Assembly: GCA_015680685.1 (NCBI GenBank)
Contig: MNCI01035134.1
Location: 209,562-231,683, forward strand
Direction of reading: 5' to 3'
Source: Gnetum montanum
Taxonomy: Eukaryota; Streptophyta; Gnetopsida; Gnetales; Gnetaceae
DNA: 22,122 nucleotides
Below are positions 1 to 9,193 of this stretch, one piece after another (the first letter of the stretch is position 1; each line of letters begins with the position of its first letter). Made by a program: the position numbers and the translations under genes. A model generated the notes under the pieces. It made no database searches, was not told the origin of the DNA, and saw only the letters and a list, made by a program, of their open reading frames with translations.

Positions 1-801
1 TTTACTTTTACCCTCTCCGTTATGCTCATGATGGTTGTGCCCAGATGTGGAAGGAGAGTGTGAATGGTGAGATGAAGGAGAAGAGGAAGGGGATCCATCA
101 CCATGGCGATGTTTCTTACCTTCTTTTCGACTACTTCGACCCTGATCGTTGTAACGATCTAAGTGTCCATCCTTAGTGTGAGTGGTTGTTCATGCCATGA
201 ACAGTTGGTGCTCATGGGGATCAGAGCTTGTAGCATGTACAGTTGATCGAAGGCCCTGATGCCTAACTTCTTCACCATTGTGAGGAGGAGGAACATCATT
301 TTCTAAGAAACCCATTGTGAGGGGTTCCTCGTTTCCTATTTCACTAAGGACATGGGGGACATTTCCCTTCAAAAATGAATGTTGTCTCTCCTGCCTTTTG
401 TCCCAAATACATTGGGCATTTGTGGGATGATAATCCCTCATGTCATAATCTTCCGCAACGTATTTAACAAATAGCTCTTGCATGTCAATCTGTGCTAAGG
501 CACGGAAAAGCATGTTAGGGACTAATTGATCTGGAGGTAACACAATGTTACCTTGCAGATCTCTCCATCGCAGTTGCTTGTCTTGGTGGAGAATAAAAGT
601 AAAGTCAGGGACATACTCATCAAGATGAGTATACGTGACCTTAGATTGTTTAGGACATGGCTGGTCTCGGTTATGCGTGTGATGCTGACTGTCTTCTGTG
701 TTGTCCTTAGGTGAGTTAATTTCATGAGAAGAAGCCATTCTAAGGGTGTGCTGTTTACCGTTATTTCTATTCTTGATTAACTGATTAACCCAAAGGTTCA
801 T
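1..801 (-). pseudogene. Element A gag, 5' part, one in-frame stop, runs off left edge
   Basis: This is the N-terminal and linker part of a retrotransposon Gag, which would form the particle packaging element RNA. The frame opens at 801, about 60 bp after the primer binding site. A second Met (M22, MASSHEINS) is an equally plausible start. It reads 203 codons to a TGA at 190-192, then continues in the same frame for 63 more codons to base 1. That continuation is a basic, Ser/His-rich low-complexity stretch (RSSRKEGKKHRHG, then many S and H), typical of a Gag linker. The middle contains DEYVPDFTFILHQD and LFRALAQIDMQELF, which I do not recognise as a named domain. Ty3/gypsy is likely from the PBS and leader layout, but the diagnostic Gag and Pol domains lie outside the window. 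The single stop makes this copy defective unless read through. Confidence 0.6.
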
Positions 802-861
802 TAAAGCTCAAAACGATGTGAGTGATATCCCTTATGTTCAAATTGGCATAAAAACACTTAG

Positions 862-879
862 TCCCCGGCAACGGCACCA
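862..879 (-). promoter_or_regulatory. Element A primer binding site (tRNA-Asp type)
   Basis: On the minus strand this reads TGGTGCCGTTGCCGGGGA. It differs at one position from the complement of the plant tRNA-Asp 3' end (...CCCGGCAACGGCGCCA). It starts one base after the proposed LTR end and lies about 60 bp before the gag ATG. This is the expected site where the host tRNA primes minus-strand DNA synthesis. Athila-type Ty3/gypsy elements are known to use this PBS class. Confidence 0.85.
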
Positions 880-1305
880 ATGATGAGTGGCGAGGTACCC
901 CTACACTCAACCATATGAAATGAGCATAGCACACGTGATCCGATCGAACTCCATAGACTAAATGCCTAAACACCACAAGGAACACTTGGGGTTAATCGTT
1001 CGTTGTCTTCCTAGGCTTGCTTATATGTGTCACGGTGTATGGTTAAGCAAGTCTAAGGTATATGATTTTTTTGGTATTTTTTGGTTTATCTCCTATGCTA
1101 AATAGTGAAGGGTTGAGAAACTAAACTAAATTTAACTACAGCACTAAGTCCTAGTGTCAGCATCCATTCCCACTTGCCGTACACACTTTGAACTGTGCAA
1201 CTATGGCTACCAAATGCTAATCATTACTAGGATTACCACACGTAAGGCACGTGCTCGAAGCGGTCGTACTGAGGCACTTAACTAACCTAAGTGTGACAAG
1301 AAGCT

Positions 1306-1466
1306 GATTCCTTGACTAGTCGTACACATCCATAGATGCTCGTAATCAAGTCATACTTGTCCCACACTCTAGGAGGAAAAGGTGAGAGAAACTAATCGCG
1401 ATGAGTAGCCAATTCCTTGGCTAGCCGTACACGTTCGTCAACGCTTGTAACCAAGTCGTACTTATG
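1306..1466 (-). repeat. Imperfect direct repeat inside LTR A
   Basis: Two units about 105 bp apart share the pattern attcctTGRCTAGYCGTACAC, then a short variable stretch, then GTAAYCAAGTCRTACTT. They start near 1306 and 1411. A weaker related unit may lie near 1167 (CACTTGCCGTACACAC). They sit in the transcribed part of the LTR. Confidence 0.6.
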
Positions 1467-1543
1467 CGGCATTACTAGGAAAGCAGTAAATAACATTAAT
1501 TAAACCTATCCATGCACTGCAAGGTTTATCCGCAAAGCTCTTC

Positions 1544-1549
1544 TTTATT
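1544..1549 (-). promoter_or_regulatory. Candidate polyadenylation signal in LTR A
   Basis: AATAAA on the minus strand, about 170 bp downstream of the TATA box in the same direction, where the R region would end. It is a six-base match only. Confidence 0.4.
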
Positions 1550-1716
1550 GCTGTACACAACTTGCGTTCAGGTACAAAGCTGCTTGAATAAAGAACCGTT
1601 CACTTGGGGGACTCCTACTGCGGGCACATGGAAAATATTCTATCTCTGGGGTGATCAATCCGCCAGAGCTTTGCTACTTTACGCCTATGATGTCAAATGA
1701 GGGGAGTGCTGCCTCT

Positions 1717-1724
1717 TATTTATA
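1717..1724 (-). promoter_or_regulatory. TATA box of LTR A
   Basis: TATAAATA on the minus strand in the context ATCTATAAATAAGAGGC. It points toward the PBS and gag, and lies 15 bp downstream of the palindrome array. This fits an RNA polymerase II promoter starting element transcription near 1685-1690. Confidence 0.65.
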
Positions 1725-1738
1725 GATACGGAAGTAGA

Positions 1739-1817
1739 CCGCGATATCGCGTACGCGATATCACAGCGAAGGAGGCGATATCGCGTCGGCCACGATATTG
1801 CGTACGCGATATCGCGG
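1739..1817. repeat. GCGATATCGC palindrome cluster in U3 of LTR A
   Basis: A 79-bp inverted repeat built from short palindromes. Bases 1743-1762, GATATCGCGTACGCGATATC, form a perfect 20-bp palindrome. The outer arms (1739-1764 and 1792-1817) are near-perfect inverted copies of each other. A further GCGATATCGCG lies between them. The cluster is CpG-dense in an otherwise AT-rich region and sits immediately upstream of the TATA box, where a factor-binding or looping element could act. Confidence 0.85.
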
Positions 1818-1840
1818 CTTGTGCAATCCGCATCTCATCA

Positions 1841-2013
1841 ATCTTCTTGGAATGCTTCCCTTGCCTCCCCATGATGACTCAAACCTATACAAAATTGACA
1901 TAAGAATATGGAAAAATAATTGTTAGTATCAATCCATGGAGTAGGCCTCCTTATCCTATGCTCAAATAGCAACCGCATTTCTCCACCTGTTATCAACTAA
2001 TTTTCCTTTGCTT
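1841..2013. other. Unassigned junction between LTR A and element B remnant
   Basis: This 173-bp stretch lies between the proposed LTR A end and the last readable part of element B. No element B reading frame is recognisable. It contains no clear terminal repeat, so the A/B breakpoint is somewhere here or at 1840. Confidence 0.4.
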
Positions 2014-3908
2014 CTAGCATCCATTTGCCAATACAAAATTTAGCCCAACAATTACATTAGCATCGAAAAGCATCATCCAACATACTACTATTATCAACAT
2101 CCAAGATTTAACAGTAGTAAAATCAACCTTCTTCTTGTTCATATGAGACTCTACACAATTAGAAATATCATCCATATCAAATGCATCCTTTTTGACATCA
2201 AAGAAAAGTTCATCATCACAAATAGCATTCACCCTTACAATATCCTTACAACTAAGAAGCATTAATGAAGGATTTATATTACCAACCTCACTATTAGTAA
2301 TAGGGGACAACAACCTAAACTTATGATTATCTCACATTATAGTCTAGCTATTATTTTTACCATCAAAGGAAACCTTATTATCATAATTTCATGATCTATG
2401 AAATATGAGATTTGAACAATCAATAGGTAATACATCAAAAATAATTTGATCATGAAAACTTCCAATGGAATAACCAATAAGGTACTATTCCTTAGCTTGC
2501 TTATAATTATTCTTAATTAACCAATGCACTTTCTATGAATTAGGATGAGGAATTGTAGCTAACTACAATGACTTCATCATCTTGGTAGAAATCACATTTT
2601 GTTATGCTCCATCGTCAATGAGCATACTCAATGAATAAACCTTAACATCATAATGAGTTCTAAATAAAATATTTCTTATAACATCCTCATTAGCACTAAC
2701 ATGTGTAACAAAAGTAAAACTATTCACTTCACTTTGTTCAACAATGTACGAAGAATTATGTTCACATATCTTCTTTGAAGATTTAGGCTCATCCTCTTGC
2801 ATAGTTTGAATTTCCTTACCCTTAAAGGTATTCTTCTTTGGATTTGTGCATTCCCATTGTTTATGACTTGATTCACCACATTTATAACATATATCTTTAC
2901 CATGATCTTTACCTCTTGAAGATCATTCCCTTCTTCTTCCTCTCCTAGGATAAGTAGATTTTCTTTCCTTCTTCTTTGGCTCATCTTTCCCATCCTCCTT
3001 GGATGATTTCCTTGACTTGTGAGTTGTCTCTTTCTTATTCCTTTTCTTATGATATTTATCCTTCTTTAAGCCAAACTTTGTGATTTTCATTTTATCCTTA
3101 AGAGCAAGATTATAGGCTTCATCAAGAGTATTAGGATCATAGAATAATTCTTCTTGATATTGCATCCTTAATCTACTAATTAATTTAGGATCTTGCTCAT
3201 ACTTAGTCCAATAAACATAATCCATTTCCTAGGCTTTATAAAAATCAAAATCAAAATATTTTACCTCTTGATCTCCTTATCTAAGAAATTTTAGCTTCTT
3301 GATGACTTCATGATGAAAGGATTTCTTCTTAAACATTTGCTTTAGCAGGAATTCCATGAGTTGACAACTCTCAATAAGTCTTTCATGTTCTTCAAGGTAT
3401 TTGAAACATTCCTTGTCCCACCATTTAGCTACCAATCCTTCAAGTTTTCTCTCAACAACATGAATCATTGATTCACTAGAAAGTTGCTCAACAAGAAAAT
3501 ACTTATTCACAAATCTACAAAAGGAAAGAAAGAAATCTGTACCTTCTACACCTTTAAAGATGGGAATATCCACATGAGAAACTCTTAAAGAACTTCATAA
3601 CATCTTTACAAACCTTTCATCAACTTTTTACTCATTATTATGAAGAAAAGGAAATCTTGGCTCATACCCTTGAGTTCTAATTCCTTCTCTCCTTAGAGTT
3701 CTTTGATCATTTCTTCATCTTGATCCTTATGGATTTGTAAAAGGATTCTTATCTTCAATCTTATCTTTACTTCTTCAAAAGATTAGTGTTTTATGGTCCT
3801 CACTTTGAGAATAACTTCTTGCATTTCAGCCACAAAATCCTTAAAGGAGTCTTTGAGCTCTTGAATCTCTTGTCCAAGATCTTAATTAGTCTTCTTCTTA
3901 GGAGCCAT
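2014..3908 (-). pseudogene. Element B Ty3/gypsy gag-protease, decayed and truncated
   Basis: A decayed Gag-protease polyprotein. A likely start ATG is at 3908 (MAPKKKTN). A frameshift follows before 3573; downstream, most of the readable protein stays in one minus frame with stops at 3277, 2923, 2602 and 2014. In order: a Gag region with the WWDKE tryptophan pair (about 3277-3573); a Lys/Arg-rich region (about 2923-3225); a CCHC zinc knuckle (2848-2889); the aspartic protease with active-site context LIDDGA (2605-2619) followed at once by a stop; a KVHWLIKNN and IGYSIGS stretch with DVLPID near 2400-2560, typical of the protease-RT linker; then the linker to 2014. RT, RNase H and integrase are missing. 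The next DNA to the left is the LTR of element A. The Ty3/gypsy assignment is firm; the copy cannot be functional. Confidence 0.8.
2848..2889 (-). other. CCHC zinc knuckle of element B Gag
   Basis: Encodes CYKCGESSHKQWEC, a full CX2CX4HX4C knuckle with all four metal ligands present. This nucleocapsid motif binds element RNA. It lies after a Lys/Arg-rich stretch and before the protease, the normal order. Confidence 0.85.
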
Positions 3909-4083
3909 ACCAAAAGGGAATCTTGATCATATAAGATCAAAACAATCTTTACCAATCTTAGGTTCTTAAAATCCTAAGTGATAGAAAAGCTTCAAAATTC
4001 TTCAAAAGTGTGATGAATATCACCAATATAAGTGTGGATACTTCTAAATCAAACATAAATGTTTAGCTTCCTCTAAACCTAAA

Positions 4084-4095
4084 GCTTTGATACTA
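4084..4095 (-). promoter_or_regulatory. Mutated element B primer binding site (initiator-Met type)
   Basis: The minus strand reads TAGTATCAAAGC, two changes from TGGTATCAGAGC, the common plant retrotransposon PBS for initiator-Met tRNA. It sits about 175 bp before the gag ATG and next to the proposed LTR end. Both changes are G to A on this strand. Confidence 0.65.
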
Positions 4096-4480
4096 ATCTA
4101 GGACACTACCTCAATAGATCCCAAAATGACCCATTTTCCAAACTTCCAAGAGTAGCTTATAAAATAATAACAACACAATGAAATGGAGAAAATCTTTCTT
4201 ATATTAATAAAAGTATCAAAATACAAAGAAAACACATCAAAGATGAGGATCCAATTTCAACTCACAACTCTCCCAAGGATCTTAAAGATCATGCATGTGC
4301 CCTTTCAATCCTCAATGCTCACCATGGAGCCAAAGCTTAAGGCAAGACACTTATAAGAGATTCTCTCAACCTTTCTCAAGTGCTCTCCCTTGTCTTTCAC
4401 TTAATTGCTTTGCACAAGATCTCTTCTTGCTCAATCTCTCCTCCCTCCTCTCGCCTTGGTGCAAGCATGAAACACCATAG

Positions 4481-4487
4481 ATTTATA
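4481..4487 (-). promoter_or_regulatory. TATA box of LTR B
   Basis: TATAAAT on the minus strand in the context TCTTATAAATCTATGG, directed toward the B PBS. It lies about 190 bp downstream of the AAGATGTC motif cluster. Confidence 0.5.
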
Positions 4488-4674
4488 AGAAAACAAGATA
4501 AGAATAATCCTAGGAAATCTTCCTCAAGGTCAACTGGAAGATCTTCAATTATTTTCCATCCTTTCTTGCCTCCTTTTTCTATTTCTCAAATTGGAACAAC
4601 CAATTTTGAAAGTTTCCCTACTCATTCAAATCATCTCTAACCTTCACAAGACATTTATTATGAAAATCTAGCTC

Positions 4675-4910
4675 TTGGAAAAGATGTCCACTATTTTTGA
4701 AAGACATCTTCTCTATGTCCAAGATGTCTCCTTAGTTGGCAAGATGCCTTCTCATTCAACAAGACATTTCTTCCAAGATGTCTCCTATAGGGCGAAGACA
4801 TCTTTCCTGAGATGTTTGCAAAATCAACAAGATGTCTCATCTGACCTCAAGATGTCTTATGTAACTCAAAAGTCTCAACCTAAACATCTTCTAAGCCTCC
4901 AAGATAGCTT
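4675..4910. repeat. AAGATGTC/GACATCTT motif cluster in U3 of LTR B
   Basis: About a dozen exact or near copies of AAGATGTC or its reverse complement occur in roughly 235 bp, in both orientations, often as CAAGATGTCTCC. Spacing is irregular, so this is a clustered short motif rather than a strict tandem repeat. It lies upstream of the TATA box, as an enhancer-like array would. Confidence 0.7.
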
Positions 4911-7650
4911 CATTAAGTTTGAAACCTACAAACACAAACATAGAAAAGGAATAAATGGAATTGGAAGATTTGTCTCGACACAAAAATCAAACTTAGTAGT
5001 CATTAACTTGAGAATCCATGACATGTATATTGTGGCATCTAGAAGTAATACTTTTTTTTTGTTTTTATTTTTAATTAGTTCTAATGGACATTTTGGATCT
5101 ATAAATTAAAAAATAATACTAGTTGCAATCTACATCCATCTAAAAGATTTTAGAGATTTCAATAAGTTTGTGTGAATTATTATCACTCATGAAATTCTAG
5201 ACATGTAAAGGGAAATAACCTATAAAGATCTAAAATGAAGTTAAAAAACTAAATTAGAATATACTCCAAGAAGGACTATCCAAGTGAATATGATATGTCT
5301 ATTTAAAATGATTAACAAATGAAGATAATGTTGCAATGTTACAAGGATGATAATATAAAAGTAATTCATATGTTTTCTTATAATTGAATTAAGTGCTAAA
5401 ATCAATAATATTTATTCAAGTAATGGGAATAACATGATTTCCTTCTTTTACAACATGTTTCCTCATTTTTTTCTACTACATTGTTGGTGATAATATCCTA
5501 ATTGATTACAAGAGAAATCCAACATTCATTTTTCTTAGAGAGATACAAAGCATAAACTACATCATTTATAGTTGCTTCATTGCATGCTTGCAAAATCCAT
5601 TGAAGAAAGGACCAATCTCACATGTTCCACTTAAAGAGACACTCAACAGCCAAGATTATTGTCATTCCTCTATTTGATTCTTCCTCTATTGTTCTAGGAT
5701 TCTACACTCACCTATGTATTTTACAACCCAATATGGTGATTGCTAAAACATGTCATAATATGATGCAAGAGTTATTTCCTTCCTTCTATTATCATGATGC
5801 ATCAATGCTTGTACATAGTGCAAATAAAAACCAACTGAATTATGAGAAGCAATCCTTAGCTACCTAATAGCCCCACTCACAAGGCTTACAACCCAACATG
5901 GATGCCCTTTCTTGCTCTCCATTGAGCCTTATATGGGCTAACAAACAACCCATAGACATTAAATTAACCTTACTATAAACTTTTCTAAAAGGTGGCATCC
6001 TCCAAGATGGCCAAGATTATGTATTCTTTATTACTTATGGTTACAATATTCTAAGCACCTTTGTTTCTATTAGCATTTGTATGTTAAAATTGTGTATTTC
6101 AAATAATTTATTAAATTCCTTTCTTATCAAGTTACATCTACTATTTATGGAGTTCTTTCTTATGTCTTTACCAATACTATTTATTTCATCTTAGTTACAA
6201 TTTATTTAAACTATTTATGTTTATACATGTTGCAATGAGCATAGCAAATAGGATGAGGGGGAATAAAAGGTTTGTAGTTAAAAAAATGAGAAATACTTGT
6301 GATATTATGAGAGTGGAGGTGTTATAAAATTTCCTATCATCATAAGAACATGAATAAGTGCAATTGATAAAAAATTGGATATTAGAGGCATTTCATTAGA
6401 AATTTCCAAATAAAATAAGTATAACATCATTGAGAGGAAGAGAATTCCATGCATCACATATAGTGATATAGGATGAAACTATGCATAGAAGATCTATAAT
6501 GTGAAAACTACTATCATTTTAGCATGTAGCTAGTGTGAAGAAAAATAATATATGCAAAAATGTATTATGTGATAGCCATGAAACAAGAAGACACCTAGTG
6601 ATTAGCTAGAGATAACACTAAAATATTTGACATGTGCATGGAACCAATTGATAAACTTATTAGTTTATATATTGAGAAGATGGATGAAATTGAAGATCTC
6701 AATTAAGAAATTTCCTAACCTAGATATATTTAAGAAGAATAAATAGATTCAATAAAGCTATATATTTTTGAAGAGAGTGTGCCACAATCCATTGTTGAAT
6801 GTACACAAAGAGAGACAATTTCTTTAGTAACAAAGAGAACTAATAAGTTTAACAAGGATAGAACTAGGAAGTATACCTAGTTATGGTTATGTTAATTTCT
6901 CTTTCTTCTATCAAATCTTCTATGTCCTTCATTTCTAAGCCTTCAACCATGATGGTGTAAAGATTATCCAAGGTGGATTAATCATAGGTTATCGTAATAC
7001 TTTCAACTACTAAAGAATTTATATGAGAAGGAATACTAATATAAGCCAAGAAATAGAAGAGTAAGAAAAATGACCCTTATTGAGGAAATAATATTAATGA
7101 ATGTACACCTTTATTTCTAGCTTTAAAACCTTGAACCAATCAATAGCCTATCTGATAAGTATGTAACATGATGAAGGTTCTTTGAAAGGTATCTATCTTT
7201 CTATCATGAACAATTGTTAAGGTGGACACAAATTCGATCCTTACATCTCATGATTCTACTAAAGTAGAAATGAAAATACTCATGTTTGGAAATTTATTTG
7301 CTCTATGGAAATTGCTAGTGTTCTAAAATATATACAAGAGGTTTGTGTGGTTGATGCTAAGAACTTTTGGGGAACCTTCACTCATCACGATTCTAAAGTA
7401 GAATTCTAAAAATTTTGCTAAGATCTTTAGAAATTGGTATCACCTATAATGTTAATATAAAAATCAACCTTCATATTTAGTTCAAGTGTGATCTCAACCA
7501 CTTTAGTGGAAAACTTTGATAGTTGAAAGCCTACAAAAGGTAGAAGACTAGAAGTAACAATATCTAAAATTTTTTACTTGCATCCACTAGGACTCATTGG
7601 ATCCATAAGACTAGTTTTAACATTCTTTTAATATAATTTTTGTTAATTTA

Positions 7651-7735
7651 TAGCTTAGTACTACCTAGTAGAATTGAACCTTTGACCTAGAGTTATCTTA
7701 TATCTACTAGACTAATACCTCAGACCTCATATCTA
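7651..7735 (-). repeat. Possible tRNA-derived SINE remnant
   Basis: On the minus strand TAGTCTAGTAG (7704-7714) fits an A-box and GGTTCAATTCT (7670-7680) resembles a B-box, in the correct order. The gap of 23 bp is shorter than the roughly 30 bp or more of tRNAs and SINEs. No cloverleaf, poly(A) tail or target duplication is visible. It may be a decayed SINE or chance. Confidence 0.3.
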
Positions 7736-8533
7736 GGTTGTAATATGAATTAGAGCTTGGAAATTAGGAATTAAATACTTGGAAAGTTCCTTGTTATTCA
7801 ATTTTATCTTCAATGACTATAGTAGTTGAGCAACCACTAAATAATGAATAGTTTTCTAATTATAAAGGACCATTATGGACCATCATGGGAAATCAATCTT
7901 TGTCCATTAAGGCACTTTGAGGAGGAAGCCTCATTGAACAATTATTTAGAATCTGTCTCTCTCTCTCAGCATCATAAGAATAATGATGCAATCAATTTTT
8001 AGACACTTATAAAGACAAATTTAATAAATTAAATAAGTTTAACAATTATATGTTTAAAAATGTTAAAGAATTGCAACGATTGGAGAGTTCTTGATAGTGC
8101 GAATAGAAATCCTTAGCTAAAAGTAGATGCATTAAATCGCTGACATTGTAAAATTTTCAAGTCCATAAAACCATAGAGAAATGTAGTAGAGATAATAAAA
8201 AAACCTAGAAAAAAAGTGTAATTTAAGTTTGAAGTAGATAGGAACACATGCATAACAATTCATAATTACTTTGATTTTATTTTTCTATGGTGATAGTTTG
8301 CAAATAAATAGTATTTTTTTTTGCAAGTTTGAAGTATTAATTAGATCCAAGCAATAAACATTAACTATATTATAAGTTATTTAATCTTCATAGTTACTTT
8401 TCAAAAAGAGTTACCTCAATTGACTAATCAAACACTACAGGTAATTAAGGATTTAAAATACAATTATTGAAATAAATAAAGAGTAAAGAGTAACTTGTAA
8501 GTCATAATTATAATATAAATTGTAGTACGATGA

Positions 8534-8558
8534 ACATGTTTAACAATGTTAAACATGT
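8534..8558. repeat. Perfect 12-bp inverted repeat
   Basis: ACATGTTTAACA and its exact reverse complement are separated by one base. It is AT-rich and stands alone in unassigned DNA, with no gene near it. Confidence 0.7.
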
Positions 8559-8782
8559 AGAAACATAATGTAGAGCTTTGTGAGTCATAATAACTACACA
8601 AAGAGGATAATTATTCTAGGAAATAGTCAACCATGATATAGACAATGAATGTTTGTGTGTGCTTAGCAACAATGGTGGATGATTTTTTTCTCTCAAAGTA
8701 ATGAACACAACCATGCATACACAAAATAATATGTTTCTTCATCTTTTAACTAACAATTAGTTTGTTTTGTTATGTAAATTAT

Positions 8783-8823
8783 GGGTGGGGGTGTTGTGAG
8801 GGTGGGTGGTGGTGGAGGAGGGG
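8783..8823 (+). other. G-rich tract, possible quadruplex, near LINE 3' end
   Basis: Runs of 3, 5, 3 and 3 G in 8783-8806 are followed by several GG and one GGGG run. Loops are 1, 8 and 1, so it is just outside the strict quadruplex rule unless the G5 run is used flexibly. On the LINE strand it is a C-rich tract at the end of the presumed 3' UTR. Confidence 0.45.
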
Positions 8824-8999
8824 TGGTGCTAAACCCCAAAAAGAAGTTTTATTAATATTAATATTAAAAGATTAACAATTAAAGTAACCACATTAAGTCA
8901 TAGGGTTAAGGGGAAGGGGGAACTGAGCTAACTATGAATGAGACTTGGGAACAGCCTTATAAATAAATGAGTACTAAGGGAGGAACCTAATCTAGGGTA

Positions 9000-9069
9000 C
9001 TCAGTAAAGGATAAAGAGAATGGCATAAATATAGATGAGGTGGAGAGCTCTCAGTAAAGGATAAAGAGA
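9000..9069. repeat. 20-bp direct repeat, 50-bp period, LINE 3' region
   Basis: CTCAGTAAAGGATAAAGAGA occurs at 9000-9019 and again, identically, at 9050-9069. The second copy lies just after the end of LINE ORF2 on its strand and the first follows it. Confidence 0.85.
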
Positions 9070-9193
9070 GTTCCAGAAGGTGGCTCCATAGAATTGAAAG
9101 AAGGAAAACTTCCTTGCAAAGATTACTGATGATTGATGTTGGAATGCATGGGTCTTTCTCAAGGCTGCAAGAGATGAACTAACTAATGACTCT

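Larger units (their letters stand above)
881..1840 (-). repeat. Element A 5' LTR (leftward element)
   Basis: A 960-bp segment that, on the minus strand, begins TGATGAG and ends CTCATCA, a perfect 7-bp inverted terminal repeat with TG/CA ends. It abuts the PBS with one base between. In the minus direction it contains a palindrome array, a TATA box and an AATAAA signal in LTR order. The U3 part is short, about 115 bp to the TATA box. The partner LTR is outside the window, so identity between LTRs and the target-site duplication cannot be checked. The plus-strand open frames inside it (near 1512-1903) look like chance. Confidence 0.7.
4098..5000 (-). repeat. Element B 5' LTR (approximate limits)
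   Basis: The segment upstream of the B PBS has LTR content in the minus direction: a repeat-rich U3 (4675-4910), a TATA box (4481-4487) and a transcribed R-U5 part. The left end near 4098 is set only by the PBS. The right end could lie anywhere between about 4920 and 5110. I found no matching TG/CA termini, which fits an old decayed copy. An open frame on the plus strand across 4675-5109 is a by-product of the repeated motif rather than a gene. Confidence 0.5.
5110..8770. other. AT-rich region without recognisable genes
   Basis: About 3.6 kb with dense stops in all frames. The longest open stretch (5622-5867, plus, 81 codons) has no domain I recognise. No LTR ends, tRNA or conserved retroelement motif could be read, apart from a weak tRNA-like patch near 7650-7735 and a palindrome at 8534-8558. 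It is probably decayed repeat DNA. Confidence 0.5.
8770..9193 (-). other. Presumed LINE 3' UTR
   Basis: Sequence downstream of LINE ORF2 on the minus strand. It contains a (TAATAT)-like run followed by AATAAAAC near 8850-8870 and then the C-rich tract. No clear poly(A) tail or target-site duplication marks the end, so the left limit is a guess. A short open frame over 9001-9279 overlaps the ORF2 end and has no recognisable domain. Confidence 0.4.

Noticed and set aside
4675-5109. 144-codon open frame on the plus strand
   Set aside because: It lies over the AAGATGTC cluster and gives a repetitive peptide (DVS runs). The position is LTR U3 and no domain is visible.
5622-5867. 81-codon open frame as a small gene
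   Set aside because: No domain, no supporting promoter or neighbouring coding sequence, and the flanks are stop-rich. The length is unremarkable for AT-rich DNA.
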